From Actinoalloteichus hymeniacidonis (lineage in GTDB: Bacteria > Actinomycetota > Actinomycetes > Mycobacteriales > Pseudonocardiaceae), in NCBI RefSeq assembly GCF_014203365.1, contig NZ_JACHIS010000001.1:3224001-3288000 (forward strand): 64,000 nt of DNA, written 5' to 3'. This document shows positions 17,091-26,010 of the stretch, piece by piece; the first letter of the stretch is position 1; every line of letters starts with the position of its first letter. Under the pieces are notes generated by a model, which did not search any database, had not been told where the DNA came from, and saw only the letters and a program-made list of their open reading frames with translations. Position numbers and translations under genes: made by a program.

Positions 17091-18020
17091 CTAGTCGATG
17101 TCGAGGACGGCCTTGCCGTGCAGTCTGCGTTCTCGCAGGGCCGTGATGGCGTCGCCGAATCGACGCCAGCTCCCGCGCCAGGCGACCTGTGGATTCAGTT
17201 CCCCGCTGGCGACCCGGGCCGCCAGCCAGGTCAGGTCGGGAGCGAGCCCGAGGCAACCGGCGAGCTGGAATGTCACGATCGACCGGTCGTGGCCGTGCAG
17301 GTCCGACAACAGAGCACCGTAGGGGAAGTTCTCGCCGGTCCCGGTGACGTGGCCGACCGCCACCAGCGTTCCACCCGGGCCGAGCCTGGCGAAGGCATCG
17401 ACCAATTGAGGGCCGCCAACCAGGTCGACCACGCCGTTCACCGGTTCCGTGAACTCCAATGAGCCCGAGACGACCTCGTGGGCACCCAGTGCGCGCAGAT
17501 CGGCGCCATGTCGGTCCGGATCACCGGTGGCGGCCACGACATGGGCACCACCGAGTCGGGCGAGTTGCACCGCATACCGGCCGACTCCACCGGTGGCGCC
17601 GGTCACCAGCACCCGTTTGCCCAGGATCGGGCCCAGGCGGTGCAGGGCACGTAGGGCGCTGGCACCGGCGACGGGGACCGTGCTGATCGCGCCGAGGTCG
17701 GACTCCGGTGGCACGACGCCGACGGCTGCGGCATCCACCGCGCGCAACTCGGCCCACGCGCCACCCATTGCCAGCGTGACCACCGAGGTACCGACGGCCG
17801 GACCGGAACCGTCGGCGGCAGCCCGCTCGACGACCCCGGCGGCGTCCCAACCGTGCACTCCTCCTTCGGTGGCGGAGGCGAGTTCCGGTCCAACCTCGCC
17901 GTGGTTGAGAGAGATCGAGGTCACCCTGATCAGCGCCTGATGATCTGCGGTTTCGGGTTCCGCTGCTTCCCCGAGCCGCAGACCACCGGGAGCGGAGTGG
18001 TCGATCAGTAGAGCACGCAT
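17091..18020 (-). CDS. Zinc-free quinone oxidoreductase-like MDR enzyme
   Basis: A 309-residue medium-chain dehydrogenase/reductase of the NADPH-quinone oxidoreductase type. ISLNHGEV marks the catalytic domain; VLVTGATGGVGRYAVQLARLGG is the nucleotide-binding motif. The zinc ligands of alcohol dehydrogenases are absent. The frame is open to 18053, but ATG 18020 begins MRALLID, the usual N-terminus, and has GAAGGGCG before it. Divergent from a TetR gene with a palindrome between, so repression by TetR and induction by a quinone or aldehyde is likely. Confidence 0.88.
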   Translation of the reverse strand: MRALLIDHSAPGGLRLGEAAEPETADHQALIRVTSISLNHGEVGPELASATEGGVHGWDAAGVVERAAADGSGPAVGTSVVTLAMGGAWAELRAVDAAAVGVVPPESDLGAISTVPVAGASALRALHRLGPILGKRVLVTGATGGVGRYAVQLARLGGAHVVAATGDPDRHGADLRALGAHEVVSGSLEFTEPVNGVVDLVGGPQLVDAFARLGPGGTLVAVGHVTGTGENFPYGALLSDLHGHDRSIVTFQLAGCLGLAPDLTWLAARVASGELNPQVAWRGSWRRFGDAITALRERRLHGKAVLDID

Positions 18021-18047
18021 GTCGTATCGCCCTTCGCCAACACAATT

Positions 18048-18062
18048 TGCCACTGAGTGGCA
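18048..18062. promoter_or_regulatory. 15-bp palindrome, candidate TetR operator
   Basis: TGCCACT-G-AGTGGCA, perfect arms around one base, in the 84-bp gap between the divergent MDR and TetR genes. Confidence 0.65.
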
Positions 18063-18104
18063 CTAGCCTACAGGGGACACTTTATGGCGATCTAGACTGG
18101 ATGG

Positions 18105-18809
18105 ATGAGCTCTCCGGTACCTGGATCGTCGTCACCGTCCTACGACGACGGAACGCGGGCTGCTATCGCGGGTGCCGAGTTCTCGCTCCGCGAGCGCAAG
18201 AAGCTGCGCACCCGCCGCACGCTCGTCGACACCGCCCTGGATCTCTTCACCACTCAGGGCTTCGACAACACGACCCTGGAGAAGTTGTGTGCCGAGGTCG
18301 AGATCTCCAAACGGACGTTCTTCCGCAACTTCGCCAGTAAAGAAGACGTTGCGATGATGCCGGTCCAGGCGCTGTGGACCACTTTTCTCGACGTACTCGA
18401 ATCACACGATCTGCGCGGATCGACGCTGTTGGAGGTGCTGCGCGATGCGTTGCTCGCCGCGCTGGACCGCATGTCCGATCCCGAGTGGGCCGAGCGTGCG
18501 GTGCGCTGCCTGCGGCTGGCCGCCGAGACACCGTCGATGGACGCGCATAATCTGCATTTCTGCGAACGGGCCACCCGCTCGGCCATGGAGATCCTGTCCC
18601 GACGGATCGAGTCCTCGCGGGTAGCGGACATCCACATTCGACTGGTGTTGGACATCGCGACCGCCGCATCCCAGTACGCACTTCGGGAGTGGTCCACTCG
18701 GCCGGGAGAGGCGTCTCGCTCCGAGTTGACTGCCTTCCTCCTTCGGGTCTTCGCAGCGATCCCGACCAGTATCACCATGACGGCCGAGCCTGCCGGGATC
18801 TCCGGCTGA
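18105..18809 (+). CDS. TetR family transcriptional regulator
   Basis: A 234-residue TetR protein with an extended N-terminus of about 25 residues before the domain (RERKKLRTRRTLVDTALDLF). The helix-turn-helix is TLEKLCAEVEISKRTFFRNFASK. It is divergent from the MDR reductase gene, with which it shares a 15-bp palindrome. The family size and C-terminal helices fit a ligand-binding repressor. Confidence 0.88.
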   Translation: MSSPVPGSSSPSYDDGTRAAIAGAEFSLRERKKLRTRRTLVDTALDLFTTQGFDNTTLEKLCAEVEISKRTFFRNFASKEDVAMMPVQALWTTFLDVLESHDLRGSTLLEVLRDALLAALDRMSDPEWAERAVRCLRLAAETPSMDAHNLHFCERATRSAMEILSRRIESSRVADIHIRLVLDIATAASQYALREWSTRPGEASRSELTAFLLRVFAAIPTSITMTAEPAGISG

Positions 18810-18977
18810 GAACCCGACCACTATGCCGAGCACCGAGATTCGAGGACGGGCAAGGCGTATCACGCTCGCCAATCGGCGGCAGCGACCGGGATACTCCCGG
18901 CTGCGGTCCAGTGTCGAGTCCGATATGGACGAAGGTTCGCCACCGCGGCCGGCCCGGCGCCGGTAACATCCCCGCCG

Positions 18978-19661
18978 ATGACGATGCACGCGCCCCGATC
19001 GGATCCGGCGGGCCGTCGTGGTCCGGTGCAGACCGGCACGGTGTTCTGGGTCGGCCGAAAGGTGCGGTTGCGCCAGATCGTGCCTGCGGATCGTCGCACT
19101 CTCACCGGTTTCGACCGGGACTCGGCTCGCAGCGGGTCCGCCCCGCTCGACGGGTATCGACATTGGGCCGCGCATCGAACGTCGGTGCCGGACCCGGGAG
19201 ACAACTTCCGGTTCGCGATCGAGACGCTGCACAGCCGGATGCTGGTCGGCTCGATGTCCGCGGTCCAGACCGACACTCGATCCGGCCGATTCAGCTACGG
19301 AATCGGCATCGGCGCGGCACACCGACGCTGCGGGTATGCGGGTGACGCCATCACCGTGTTACTGAACTTCATGTTCGTCCAGCGGCACTACCGCAAGTGC
19401 GAGGTCAGCATCTATGGCGGGAATCTCGCGTCCTTGTCGCTGCACAGCGGGCTCGGTTTCCGGGAGGAGGGCCGCCCTCGAGATACCGAGCTGTTGCGGG
19501 GCGAGGTGAGGTATCCGGTGTTGATGGGTATCACGGCGCAGGAGTTCGGAGCCAGACTGGCGGGTGGGTCGGCGGCCTCGGCGGCCGAGACGACTCAGCG
19601 CGGGCGACATTGGCGCGTGCGCAAACGCGGGCGGCACCGGCGGGACCACGACCTTCGTTGA
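18978..19661 (+). CDS. GNAT family N-acetyltransferase
   Basis: A 227-residue acetyltransferase of the RimJ/RimL-like GNAT group. VRLRQIVPADRRTL is the first strand, GIGIGAAHRRCGYAGDAI resembles the acetyl-CoA-binding segment, and NLASLSLHSGLGFREEG is the conserved C-terminal helix-strand. The last 45 residues are low-complexity and basic. The start could be ATG 18978 or 18984; no strong ribosome site is seen. Acceptor unknown. Confidence 0.82.
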   Translation: MTMHAPRSDPAGRRGPVQTGTVFWVGRKVRLRQIVPADRRTLTGFDRDSARSGSAPLDGYRHWAAHRTSVPDPGDNFRFAIETLHSRMLVGSMSAVQTDTRSGRFSYGIGIGAAHRRCGYAGDAITVLLNFMFVQRHYRKCEVSIYGGNLASLSLHSGLGFREEGRPRDTELLRGEVRYPVLMGITAQEFGARLAGGSAASAAETTQRGRHWRVRKRGRHRRDHDLR

Positions 19662-19845
19662 GCTCTCGATCTTCGCCTGCGTCCGGCGGCCGACCCCGCT
19701 CGCGGGCCATAGCGGCCAGCCGGCCGCCGGCCCGAACCGTGAGGAGGGCCCGCTGGTGCCCCGCCGACACCGTTGCCGGATTGGACAGGGCCCATCGTGG
19801 GCAGCCTGATGGCCGAGACTGTGGCGTACGACAGGGGAGTAAGCC

Positions 19846-20223
19846 ATGTTCGAGGACAGCGCGGCGTTCAGCGGGTTCGCGGTGGACGACATGCCCAAGG
19901 CCAAACGCTTCTACGGTGAGACCCTGGGTCTGAAACTCACCGATGCACCGGAGTTCGGGCTGGTGAACCTGCACATCGCCGGCGGGCGCGATGTGTTGAT
20001 CTACCCGACGCGGCATCACGTCCCCGCCGGGTACACGATCTTGAACTTTCCCGTGGCCGACATCGATGCCGCCGTCGACGAGCTGACTCGACGGGGCGTG
20101 GTGCTCGAGCGCTACGAGGGCTTCGATCAGGATGACAAGGGCGTGCTCCGTGGTGACGGACCACTGATCGCGTGGTTCAAGGATCCGGCTGGCAACGTCC
20201 TGTCGGTGCTGCAGTCGAGCTGA
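19846..20223 (+). CDS. VOC (glyoxalase/dioxygenase fold) protein
   Basis: A 125-residue one-module VOC protein: FAVDDMPKAKRFYGETLGLKL opens the fold and WFKDPAGNVLSVLQ closes it. The usual metal-ligand positions are not all recognisable, so catalysis, ligand binding or resistance functions are all possible. ATG 19846 follows GGGGAGTAAGCC. A single module usually works as a dimer. Confidence 0.85.
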   Translation: MFEDSAAFSGFAVDDMPKAKRFYGETLGLKLTDAPEFGLVNLHIAGGRDVLIYPTRHHVPAGYTILNFPVADIDAAVDELTRRGVVLERYEGFDQDDKGVLRGDGPLIAWFKDPAGNVLSVLQSS

Positions 20224-20245
20224 ACCGTCGGATGCGCCGCCGGGC

Positions 20246-20265
20246 GAGAACGAATCGGCGTTCTC
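20246..20265. terminator. Small hairpin between convergent genes
   Basis: GAGAACG and CGTTCTC are separated by six bases between the VOC and HxlR genes. Only 7 bp, so a weak candidate. Confidence 0.35.
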
Positions 20266-20692
20266 ACCGCGGTCGTTCGTCGTAGGCGGTGCGAGCTTCG
20301 GTGATCTGATCGACGGAGGCCTCCAGCAGCTCGACCAGCCCGTGCAGCCGACCGGCGATGGTGCCGCCCAGCGCGGTGAGGGAGTACTCGACCCTGGCCG
20401 GGATGACGGTGACGACCTCCCGACGCACCAGGCCGTCGCGCTCCAGGGCCTGGAGCGTCTGGGCGAGCATCTTCTCGCTCACGCCCTCGACGCGGCGGCG
20501 AAGTGCATTGAACCGGTAATCACCCTCGGCCAGGGCGAGCAGGGCGAGGATCGACCACCGGCCGCTCACGTTCTCCAAGGCGGACCGTGAGGTGCAGGCC
20601 CTGGCGAACACGTCCGCGACGAGTGCGTCGGTGGGCCCTTCGTCCATGGGCGGGCTGGCGACGCCTGCGGGCGCAATGGGCGAGTCGGGCAT
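20264..20692 (-). CDS. HxlR (DUF24) family regulator, QorR-like
   Basis: A 142-residue winged-helix regulator. ACTSRSALENVSGRWSILALL carries a Cys at the position used by redox and quinone sensors of this family, immediately before the first DNA-binding helix. FNALRRRVEGVSEKMLAQTLQALERDGLV is the recognition unit. It is divergent from a QorB-type quinone reductase gene, as in the known QorR-qor pairs of Gram-positive bacteria. ATG 20692 or 20647 could be the start. Likely a repressor inactivated by thiol-reactive compounds. Confidence 0.87.
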   Translation of the reverse strand: MPDSPIAPAGVASPPMDEGPTDALVADVFARACTSRSALENVSGRWSILALLALAEGDYRFNALRRRVEGVSEKMLAQTLQALERDGLVRREVVTVIPARVEYSLTALGGTIAGRLHGLVELLEASVDQITEARTAYDERPR

Positions 20693-20727
20693 AGACCCAT
20701 CCTACCCACCTTCCACGAAACGGAGGG

Positions 20728-20748
20728 TACTGTAAAAAAGTTAGTACG
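20728..20748. promoter_or_regulatory. GTACT-N11-AGTAC inverted repeat, candidate HxlR operator
   Basis: GTACT at 20728-20732 and AGTAC at 20744-20748 flank an A-rich centre, in the gap between the HxlR and quinone reductase genes. The spacing is typical of dimeric DUF24 operators. Confidence 0.6.
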
Positions 20749-20798
20749 GTGCGACGGAGTGCGTCGCGTCGGTCAACCGCGACCGCCAGAGGAGAACC

Positions 20799-21677
20799 AT
20801 GACCACCTACGCCGTCACCGGCGCCACCGGGCCATTCGGCAGGCTCGCAATCGGGGCGCTGCGCGCACACGGCGTGCAGCCGGGCGACCTGGTCGCCATC
20901 GCCCGCACCCCCGCCAAGGCGGCGGACCTCGCCGAGGCCGGGATCGAGGTCCGCGAGGGCGACTACTCGCGACCGGAGACGCTCCCCGCCGCCCTGGCGG
21001 GGGTGGACCGGTTGCTCCTGGTCTCTGGCAGCGAGGTGGGGCAACGCATCGCGCAGCACAAGGCGGTGATCGACGCGGCGCAGGCCGAAGGAGTCTCACA
21101 CCTGGCCTACACGAGCATCCTGTCGGCGGACACGACGTCGCTGGCGCTCGCGCCGGAACACCGGGAGACCGAGGCGATGATCCGGGCGTCCGGGCTCGCG
21201 CACACCATCCTGCGCAATAGCTGGTACATCGAGAATTACACCGCGTCACTGAGCCAGTACCTCGCCGCAGGCGAGATTCTGGGCGCGGGCGGCGCCGGCC
21301 GCATCGCGGGCGCCACCCGCGCGGACTACGCGGCGGCCGCAGCGGCCTCCCTGACCGATCCAGGGCCGGACAACGCGGTGTACGAGCTGGGCGGCACGCC
21401 GTTCACCCTGGCGGAGCTGGCTGCGACGATCACCGAGGTGACCGGCACGCAGGTCGTCTATCGTGATGTGAGCGTCGATGAGCTCGCGGCGACGTTGCGG
21501 TCGGCAGGCTTGGACGCCGACACCGCAGGTTTCGTCGCCAGCCTCGATGGATCGATCGCCGAAGGTGCGCTGGACACCGATAGCGACGACCTGCGTCGGC
21601 TGACCGGCAAGGCAGGCACTCCGGTGGCCGACGCGGTGCGCGCGGCGCACGTTGGCGCATCGCAGGCAGCCGAGTAA
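20799..21677 (+). CDS. NAD(P)H-quinone oxidoreductase, QorB-like SDR
   Basis: A 292-residue atypical SDR. YAVTGATGPFGRLA is the NADP-binding loop, YTSILSADTTSLALAPEHRETE and ILRNSWYIENY are typical of QorB/NmrA-like quinone reductases. The ATG follows AGAGGAGAACC, an excellent ribosome site. With the divergent HxlR gene it forms a self-contained quinone or electrophile response. Cytoplasmic, probably two-electron reduction of quinones with NADPH. Confidence 0.88.
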   Translation: MTTYAVTGATGPFGRLAIGALRAHGVQPGDLVAIARTPAKAADLAEAGIEVREGDYSRPETLPAALAGVDRLLLVSGSEVGQRIAQHKAVIDAAQAEGVSHLAYTSILSADTTSLALAPEHRETEAMIRASGLAHTILRNSWYIENYTASLSQYLAAGEILGAGGAGRIAGATRADYAAAAAASLTDPGPDNAVYELGGTPFTLAELAATITEVTGTQVVYRDVSVDELAATLRSAGLDADTAGFVASLDGSIAEGALDTDSDDLRRLTGKAGTPVADAVRAAHVGASQAAE

Positions 21678-21826
21678 GGCCGGGCCGGCGGCGGACGGTA
21701 GGCAGGAGCGGGCGATTCGCCGCAGCCGTGCCACCGTCCGCCCGGCCCGAGTCTTCGATCCGATCGCACTGCGGGCTCGTCCGGTTCGTCGAGAACACGC
21801 AGCCGGGCCCATTCGCAGACTCGCCC

Positions 21827-21857
21827 TTGACCTCAACATTGGTTCTGGTTCTAGCCT
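21827..21857 (+). promoter_or_regulatory. SoxR/MerR-type promoter with 19-bp spacer
   Basis: TTGACC (21827-21832) and TAGCCT (21852-21857) are exactly 19 bp apart, the over-long spacing characteristic of MerR-family activation. The spacer holds a dyad, ACCTCAAC-ATTG-GTTCTGGT, in which six of eight arm positions pair. The left half TTGACCTCAAC matches SoxR sites closely. It points at the FMN reductase 97 bp downstream. Confidence 0.6.
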
Positions 21858-21953
21858 CTGATCGTCGCCACGCGATCTCGCGTTTCGGCGCCGACCGTGT
21901 TCGCGCGGACTCCTCCGCTTCGCCGTCATCGGCGACCAGGAAAGGACAGAGGC

Positions 21954-22490
21954 ATGGCTGAGCCCATTCGGCTTGCAGTGATCATCGGGAGCGTTCGCCA
22001 GGGCCGCTTCGGCCCGACCGTCGCCGACTGGTTGACCGAACAGGCCACCCACCGGGCGGCGACGAGCATCGATGTCATCGATCTGGCCGACGAGGCGAGT
22101 CGCCCTCGCCTCGCCGAGCGCATCGGCGCTGCGGACGCGATCGTCGTCATCACACCGGAGTACAACCACGCCTACCCGGGCCCGCTGAAGGAGGCCATCG
22201 ACTCCCTCGGCGCGGAGTGGTACGCCAAGGCCGTGGCCTTCGTCTGCTACGGCGGAATCTCCGGCGGCTTGCGCGCCGTCGAACAGCTTAGGTTGGTCTT
22301 CGCCGAGCTCAACGCCGTCACCATTCGCGAGACGGTGAGTTTCCACAACGCAGGAAATTGCTTCGACGCCGCAGGTAGGCCGCTGGACACCGCAGCGGTC
22401 AACCGAGCGGCAGCCACCATGTTCGACCAGCTCGACTGGTGGGCGAACACCCTACGGCAGGGCAGGTTGGCTCAGCCGATCCCCGCCTGA
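21954..22490 (+). CDS. NADPH-dependent FMN/quinone reductase
   Basis: A 178-residue flavodoxin-like reductase. IIGSVRQGRFG is the FMN phosphate loop, and ITPEYNHAYPGPLKEAID is the family signature. The frame is open from 21897, but ATG 21954 has AAAGGACAGAG before it and begins the beta strand. It probably reduces quinones, azo compounds or free FMN with NADPH. Upstream is a SoxR-like promoter, and in Streptomyces such reductases are known SoxR targets, so induction by redox-cycling compounds is a fair inference. No soxR gene is in the window. Confidence 0.9.
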   Translation: MAEPIRLAVIIGSVRQGRFGPTVADWLTEQATHRAATSIDVIDLADEASRPRLAERIGAADAIVVITPEYNHAYPGPLKEAIDSLGAEWYAKAVAFVCYGGISGGLRAVEQLRLVFAELNAVTIRETVSFHNAGNCFDAAGRPLDTAAVNRAAATMFDQLDWWANTLRQGRLAQPIPA

Positions 22491-22516
22491 CCATCGCCAC
22501 GGGACGGCCCCCACCA

Positions 22517-22569
22517 CGGGTCCCGCTCTGCCAGGAAACGTCTGCAATGCCTCGGTAGAGCGGGACCCG
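22517..22569. terminator. 13-bp stem between convergent genes
   Basis: GGGTCCCGCTCT (22518-22529) pairs exactly with 22557-22568, plus one C-G pair outside. The 27-nt loop is long. It lies between the convergent FMN reductase and MFS genes. Confidence 0.65.
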
Positions 22570-22710
22570 CGCTGCGGATCGGGCGAGCAACCAGCCTTCA
22601 TCAGTCCGCCGGTGCCGGTCGATCAGGCTCAAGGGGGCAACGGGCGCCCAACTCTGCGCGGAGATGCGAATCGATCGATGGTCCGCCGTAATGCATCCGG
22701 CCTTGAAGAA

Positions 22711-24210
22711 TCACGACCACGCCGCGTCGGTCTTGCGAGGCAGCACGAAGACCAGGGCCAGCGCGAGCAGCACCAAGGCGATGTTGACCAGCAGCGCCAG
22801 TTGTGTGCTGTGCAGATAAGCCTGCGCCCGGCCGGACTGCTCGACCCGCAGCGTTCCGAACAGGACGCTGCTCACCATGGCGATCCCGATCGAACTCCCG
22901 AACCGTTGTGCCGTGGACAACAACGCACTCGCGGTCCCCGCCTGAGCAGGCGGCACCGCCGAAAGCACCAGATTCGTGTTGGGGGCGATGAAGAGCCCGT
23001 TGCCGATGCCTGCGAGTGCCATCGGGAACACCAAGGTCCAACCATTCGGATCCGGTGTGCCCAGCTTCAACATGAGCAGCGTGGCACTCAAGCCCAGCCC
23101 GACCAGTACCGCCGCCACCATCAAGGCGGTGCGGCCGAGTCGCGCGGCGAACCGAGCACTGCCCAGTCCACCGAGGAAGTTCCCCAGGGCGAACGGCATC
23201 AAGATCAAACCGGTCTCCAGCGCGTCGTGGCCCAAACCCTCCTGCCACAGCAACGCCAACGAGAAGAACACGCTGGTGAACGCGGCGAAGTAGACCAGGG
23301 CCACCAGAGCTCCCGCAGCCAACGCCGGTCTGCGCAGCAACGCGGGGGACAGTATGGGATCGCCCTCACGTTCCTCCGAACGACGTTCCCACCACCACAA
23401 CGTCCCACCGGCCAGCAACGCCAGTCCGAGACTGACCAGCGGCCACCCCGACCACCCCGCGTGCTGGCCCTCGACCAAGGGCAGCAGCAACGCGGTGATA
23501 CTCACGAACAGCAGCCCCAGGCCCACCAGATCGGCCCGGCGGGCCTCGCTTCCGTACTTCGGTGCCGGTCTCGGTAGCAGTCGCAGGGCGGCTGGTACCA
23601 CGATCACCCCGATCGGCACGTTGACCAGGAACACCCACCGCCACCCTTGGGTGCCCAGGCCGTGCACCAACAGCCCACCCACCAGCGGACCGATGGCAGT
23701 GGAGATACCGATGACCGCACCGAGCAGCCCGAAAGCCCGTGCGCGGGCTCGACCGGTGTAGGTGAGCTGAATGAGCGCCGCGATGACGGGGAAGAACAGC
23801 CCCGCGCCCAAGCCCTGGATCACTCGGAGGAACACCAGCAGCCCCGGCGAGCCCGCCAATCCACACGCCAGGCTCGCAACGGTGAACAGGGTCATTCCCG
23901 CGACGAACAACCTGCGGTGGCCGAATCGATCGCTGAGCCGCCCCGCCGGAATCAACACGAGTCCGAAGGACAGGAAGTACCCGGACAGGATCCACGCCAA
24001 CGCCGTCTCCTCGGCGCCCAGCGCGGTACCGATGTCGGACAGAGCGACGTTGACGATCGTGGTGTCCAGCAAGGCGATGAAGGCGCCGCTGAGAACCACC
24101 GCCAGCGTCGGCCACGAACCTCGGTCGGCCAGGGTCTCGGTCGCGGGGCCGATGTGGCTTCCGCTCTCAGCGGATTCGACGCTCTCCCGCTCTGGTTGAT
24201 CGCCGTTCAC
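22711..24210 (-). CDS. MFS drug:H+ antiporter, DHA2 (14-TMS) type
   Basis: A 499-residue membrane transporter. LLDTTIVNVALSDIG in helix 1 is motif D1 of the DHA2 family, GRLSDRFGHRR is motif A in the 2-3 loop, and GISTAIGPLVGGLL is motif C of antiporters. About 14 hydrophobic segments can be counted. The GTG start has GAAGGT upstream. Efflux of drugs or a natural product is the usual role. It is divergent from a GNAT gene and has no regulator gene next to it. Confidence 0.9.
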   Translation of the reverse strand: MNGDQPERESVESAESGSHIGPATETLADRGSWPTLAVVLSGAFIALLDTTIVNVALSDIGTALGAEETALAWILSGYFLSFGLVLIPAGRLSDRFGHRRLFVAGMTLFTVASLACGLAGSPGLLVFLRVIQGLGAGLFFPVIAALIQLTYTGRARARAFGLLGAVIGISTAIGPLVGGLLVHGLGTQGWRWVFLVNVPIGVIVVPAALRLLPRPAPKYGSEARRADLVGLGLLFVSITALLLPLVEGQHAGWSGWPLVSLGLALLAGGTLWWWERRSEEREGDPILSPALLRRPALAAGALVALVYFAAFTSVFFSLALLWQEGLGHDALETGLILMPFALGNFLGGLGSARFAARLGRTALMVAAVLVGLGLSATLLMLKLGTPDPNGWTLVFPMALAGIGNGLFIAPNTNLVLSAVPPAQAGTASALLSTAQRFGSSIGIAMVSSVLFGTLRVEQSGRAQAYLHSTQLALLVNIALVLLALALVFVLPRKTDAAWS

Positions 24211-24534
24211 AGACCTTCTTCACCTTCGTTCGGGACCGGTCGAACCGATGTGTCATCCGGTCGACGGTGACGCAGCCATGTCGTCGTCGCCACGCGAACC
24301 TCCTCGGTCGAGGGGAGTGACCGGGCCGATAGAACACAAAACACCGAAGGCTTCGACCCCGGTCGAGAACGATCGCCGGCGGTCCGCGCAACACGCCAGC
24401 CTGATGATCGTGGCACGCGACGGTCGATGATCGCTCGGTTCACCTCGGCGGAGAGTGCTCTGTCCTGGCAGGTCACGCCATGGGTCCCGGGTGGCCTCAC
24501 CTCGTCGACATCGCAGGCGCGCTAGCGTCGGGCG
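24211..24534. other. 324-bp divergent intergenic region
   Basis: Should carry the promoters of the MFS and GNAT genes. No clear palindrome or protein-coding frame was found. Confidence 0.4.
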
Positions 24535-25074
24535 GTGACCGAACGCCGCCCTATCGCCGAGGTGTTGGCAACGGAACGACTGACGTTGCACCGCCCGGTC
24601 GAGGCCGACATCGCCGCGATCCTGCGTATTCACCGCGATCCCCGTACCTGCGTCCACAACCCCTCCGACGGACTGCGCACCATCGAACAGGCCACCCGGC
24701 TGTTCCACCGGTGGAACGACCAGTGGAGCCGCTTCGGAATCGGCTATCTGACCGCGCGCGAGCACGGATGCGCGACCGTGCTCGGGTTCTGCGGGGTGAA
24801 GGCCATGCTGCTCAAAGACCGTCCGATCCTCAACCTGTTCTATCGGCTGGACCCGGCAGCCTGGGGCCATGGGTACGCAAGCGAGGCCGCCCGGTCGGTG
24901 GTCGGCTGGGCCGGACGCCGGCTCCCCGGCCCGCCGATCGTGGCCCGCGTCCGCCCGAGGAACACCGCCTCACAACGAGTCGCCACCAAAGCCGGCCTCA
25001 CCCGAGCACCAGACCTCGATGGACCCGGTTCGGATGGCATCGACTGGATCTACGTCTCCGAATGGCCCGAATAG
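24535..25074 (+). CDS. GNAT family N-acetyltransferase
   Basis: A 179-residue RimJ/RimL-like acetyltransferase. LATERLTLHRPVEADIAAIL is the first strand-helix, YRLDPAAWGHGYASEAA is the acetyl-CoA-binding motif, and NTASQRVATKAGLTRAPDLDG ends the fold. GTG start at 24535 without a strong ribosome site. It is divergent from the MFS efflux gene; an acetylating resistance function is possible but not shown. Confidence 0.85.
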   Translation: MTERRPIAEVLATERLTLHRPVEADIAAILRIHRDPRTCVHNPSDGLRTIEQATRLFHRWNDQWSRFGIGYLTAREHGCATVLGFCGVKAMLLKDRPILNLFYRLDPAAWGHGYASEAARSVVGWAGRRLPGPPIVARVRPRNTASQRVATKAGLTRAPDLDGPGSDGIDWIYVSEWPE

Positions 25075-25160
25075 CGACCGCGAAACGCCGATCCACCGCA
25101 GGCCGCGTGATGACCGCGATGCCGACCACCTACGTGGCCAGCGCCTCGGTCGAACGAGGC

Positions 25161-25778
25161 TCACCGAATCGTCGCCCGTACCGTCTCGGTGAGCCGGTGT
25201 GCCCGGTCGAGCAGGTCGTCCACCCCGGCGACCTCCTCGCGCAACGCCACTTGAGCGCCGAGATCCTCGATATTCGCGAGATCGACCTCCACATTGACCC
25301 GGGCGATCGCCGCCGCAGCCCTGGCTGCCTCAGCCGCCGCAGCGACATCGGCGATCACGTCACGATCGCCGACCGACAGCAGTGTCTCCGCCAAGGCAAG
25401 GATCTCGGCGACGAGCGCGATGGTGTCCACCGATGGGCGGGCGGCGCCGCTGAGCGCGTGCTGGATCGCATCGCGACGGGCGGCCTTCTCCGCACGGGTG
25501 CTGCGGGGATGCGACCGGGCCGCGCCTACCTCACGCGGAGTGTGGACGTCCTGTTCGGCCAGTTCCAACGCTCGCAGTCGCAGGATCTCCGCTTCGGCCA
25601 GTGCGGTGCCCACGATCTCGGAGTGCTCGGCGTGCCGATCCCCATCGGTGTAGCGGGCGACCATCGCCAACAACGCGGCCGCCTGGGCGGCGTGCAGACA
25701 CGCGGCGGCCCCACCATCCGGTGCGGGTGTCCGCGCGGCAAGGTCGTCCAGAAATCCTTCGATCGACTGATCGCGCAC
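25161..25778 (-). CDS. Cyclodeaminase/cyclohydrolase family protein (FTCD C-like)
   Basis: A 205-residue helical protein related to the cyclodeaminase half of formiminotransferase-cyclodeaminase. SIEGFLDDLAARTPAPDGGAAACLHAA at the N-terminus is the family signature. The remainder is alanine-rich helix. The frame opens at 25814, but GTG 25778 has AAGGAAGGGG upstream and begins just before the signature. Folate one-carbon metabolism is the family role; the isolated single-domain form may serve another reaction. It is convergent with the GNAT gene and divergent from a MarR gene. Confidence 0.82.
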   Translation of the reverse strand: MRDQSIEGFLDDLAARTPAPDGGAAACLHAAQAAALLAMVARYTDGDRHAEHSEIVGTALAEAEILRLRALELAEQDVHTPREVGAARSHPRSTRAEKAARRDAIQHALSGAARPSVDTIALVAEILALAETLLSVGDRDVIADVAAAAEAARAAAAIARVNVEVDLANIEDLGAQVALREEVAGVDDLLDRAHRLTETVRATIR

Positions 25779-25959
25779 CCGCTCGCCCCTTCCTTGCACC
25801 ACACCATCGATCACCTACCGTATGCGGTCGGCGACGTCACGTGCCGTCGCCATGCCGCTCGACATGATCCGGCGGCCCGGGACCAGGAACAGCCCGCCGG
25901 AGACGTTCGTTGCAACCATCGCGAAGAAGACGAACCGGGCACCGGACCCGGTCGGTTTT

Positions 25960-25976
25960 GGTTCGGCACACGAACC
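25960..25976. promoter_or_regulatory. GGTTCG-N5-CGAACC inverted repeat, candidate MarR operator
   Basis: Perfect 6-bp arms centred 43 bp upstream of the MarR start codon, in the gap it shares with the divergent cyclodeaminase-like gene. Confidence 0.6.
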
Positions 25977-26010
25977 GAGGTCGACTACGCTTCGGTCGGG
26001 GAGGCAGGCG

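Noticed and set aside
21246-22346. 366-codon minus-strand open frame
   Set aside because: Antisense shadow of the quinone reductase and FMN reductase genes without a domain of its own.
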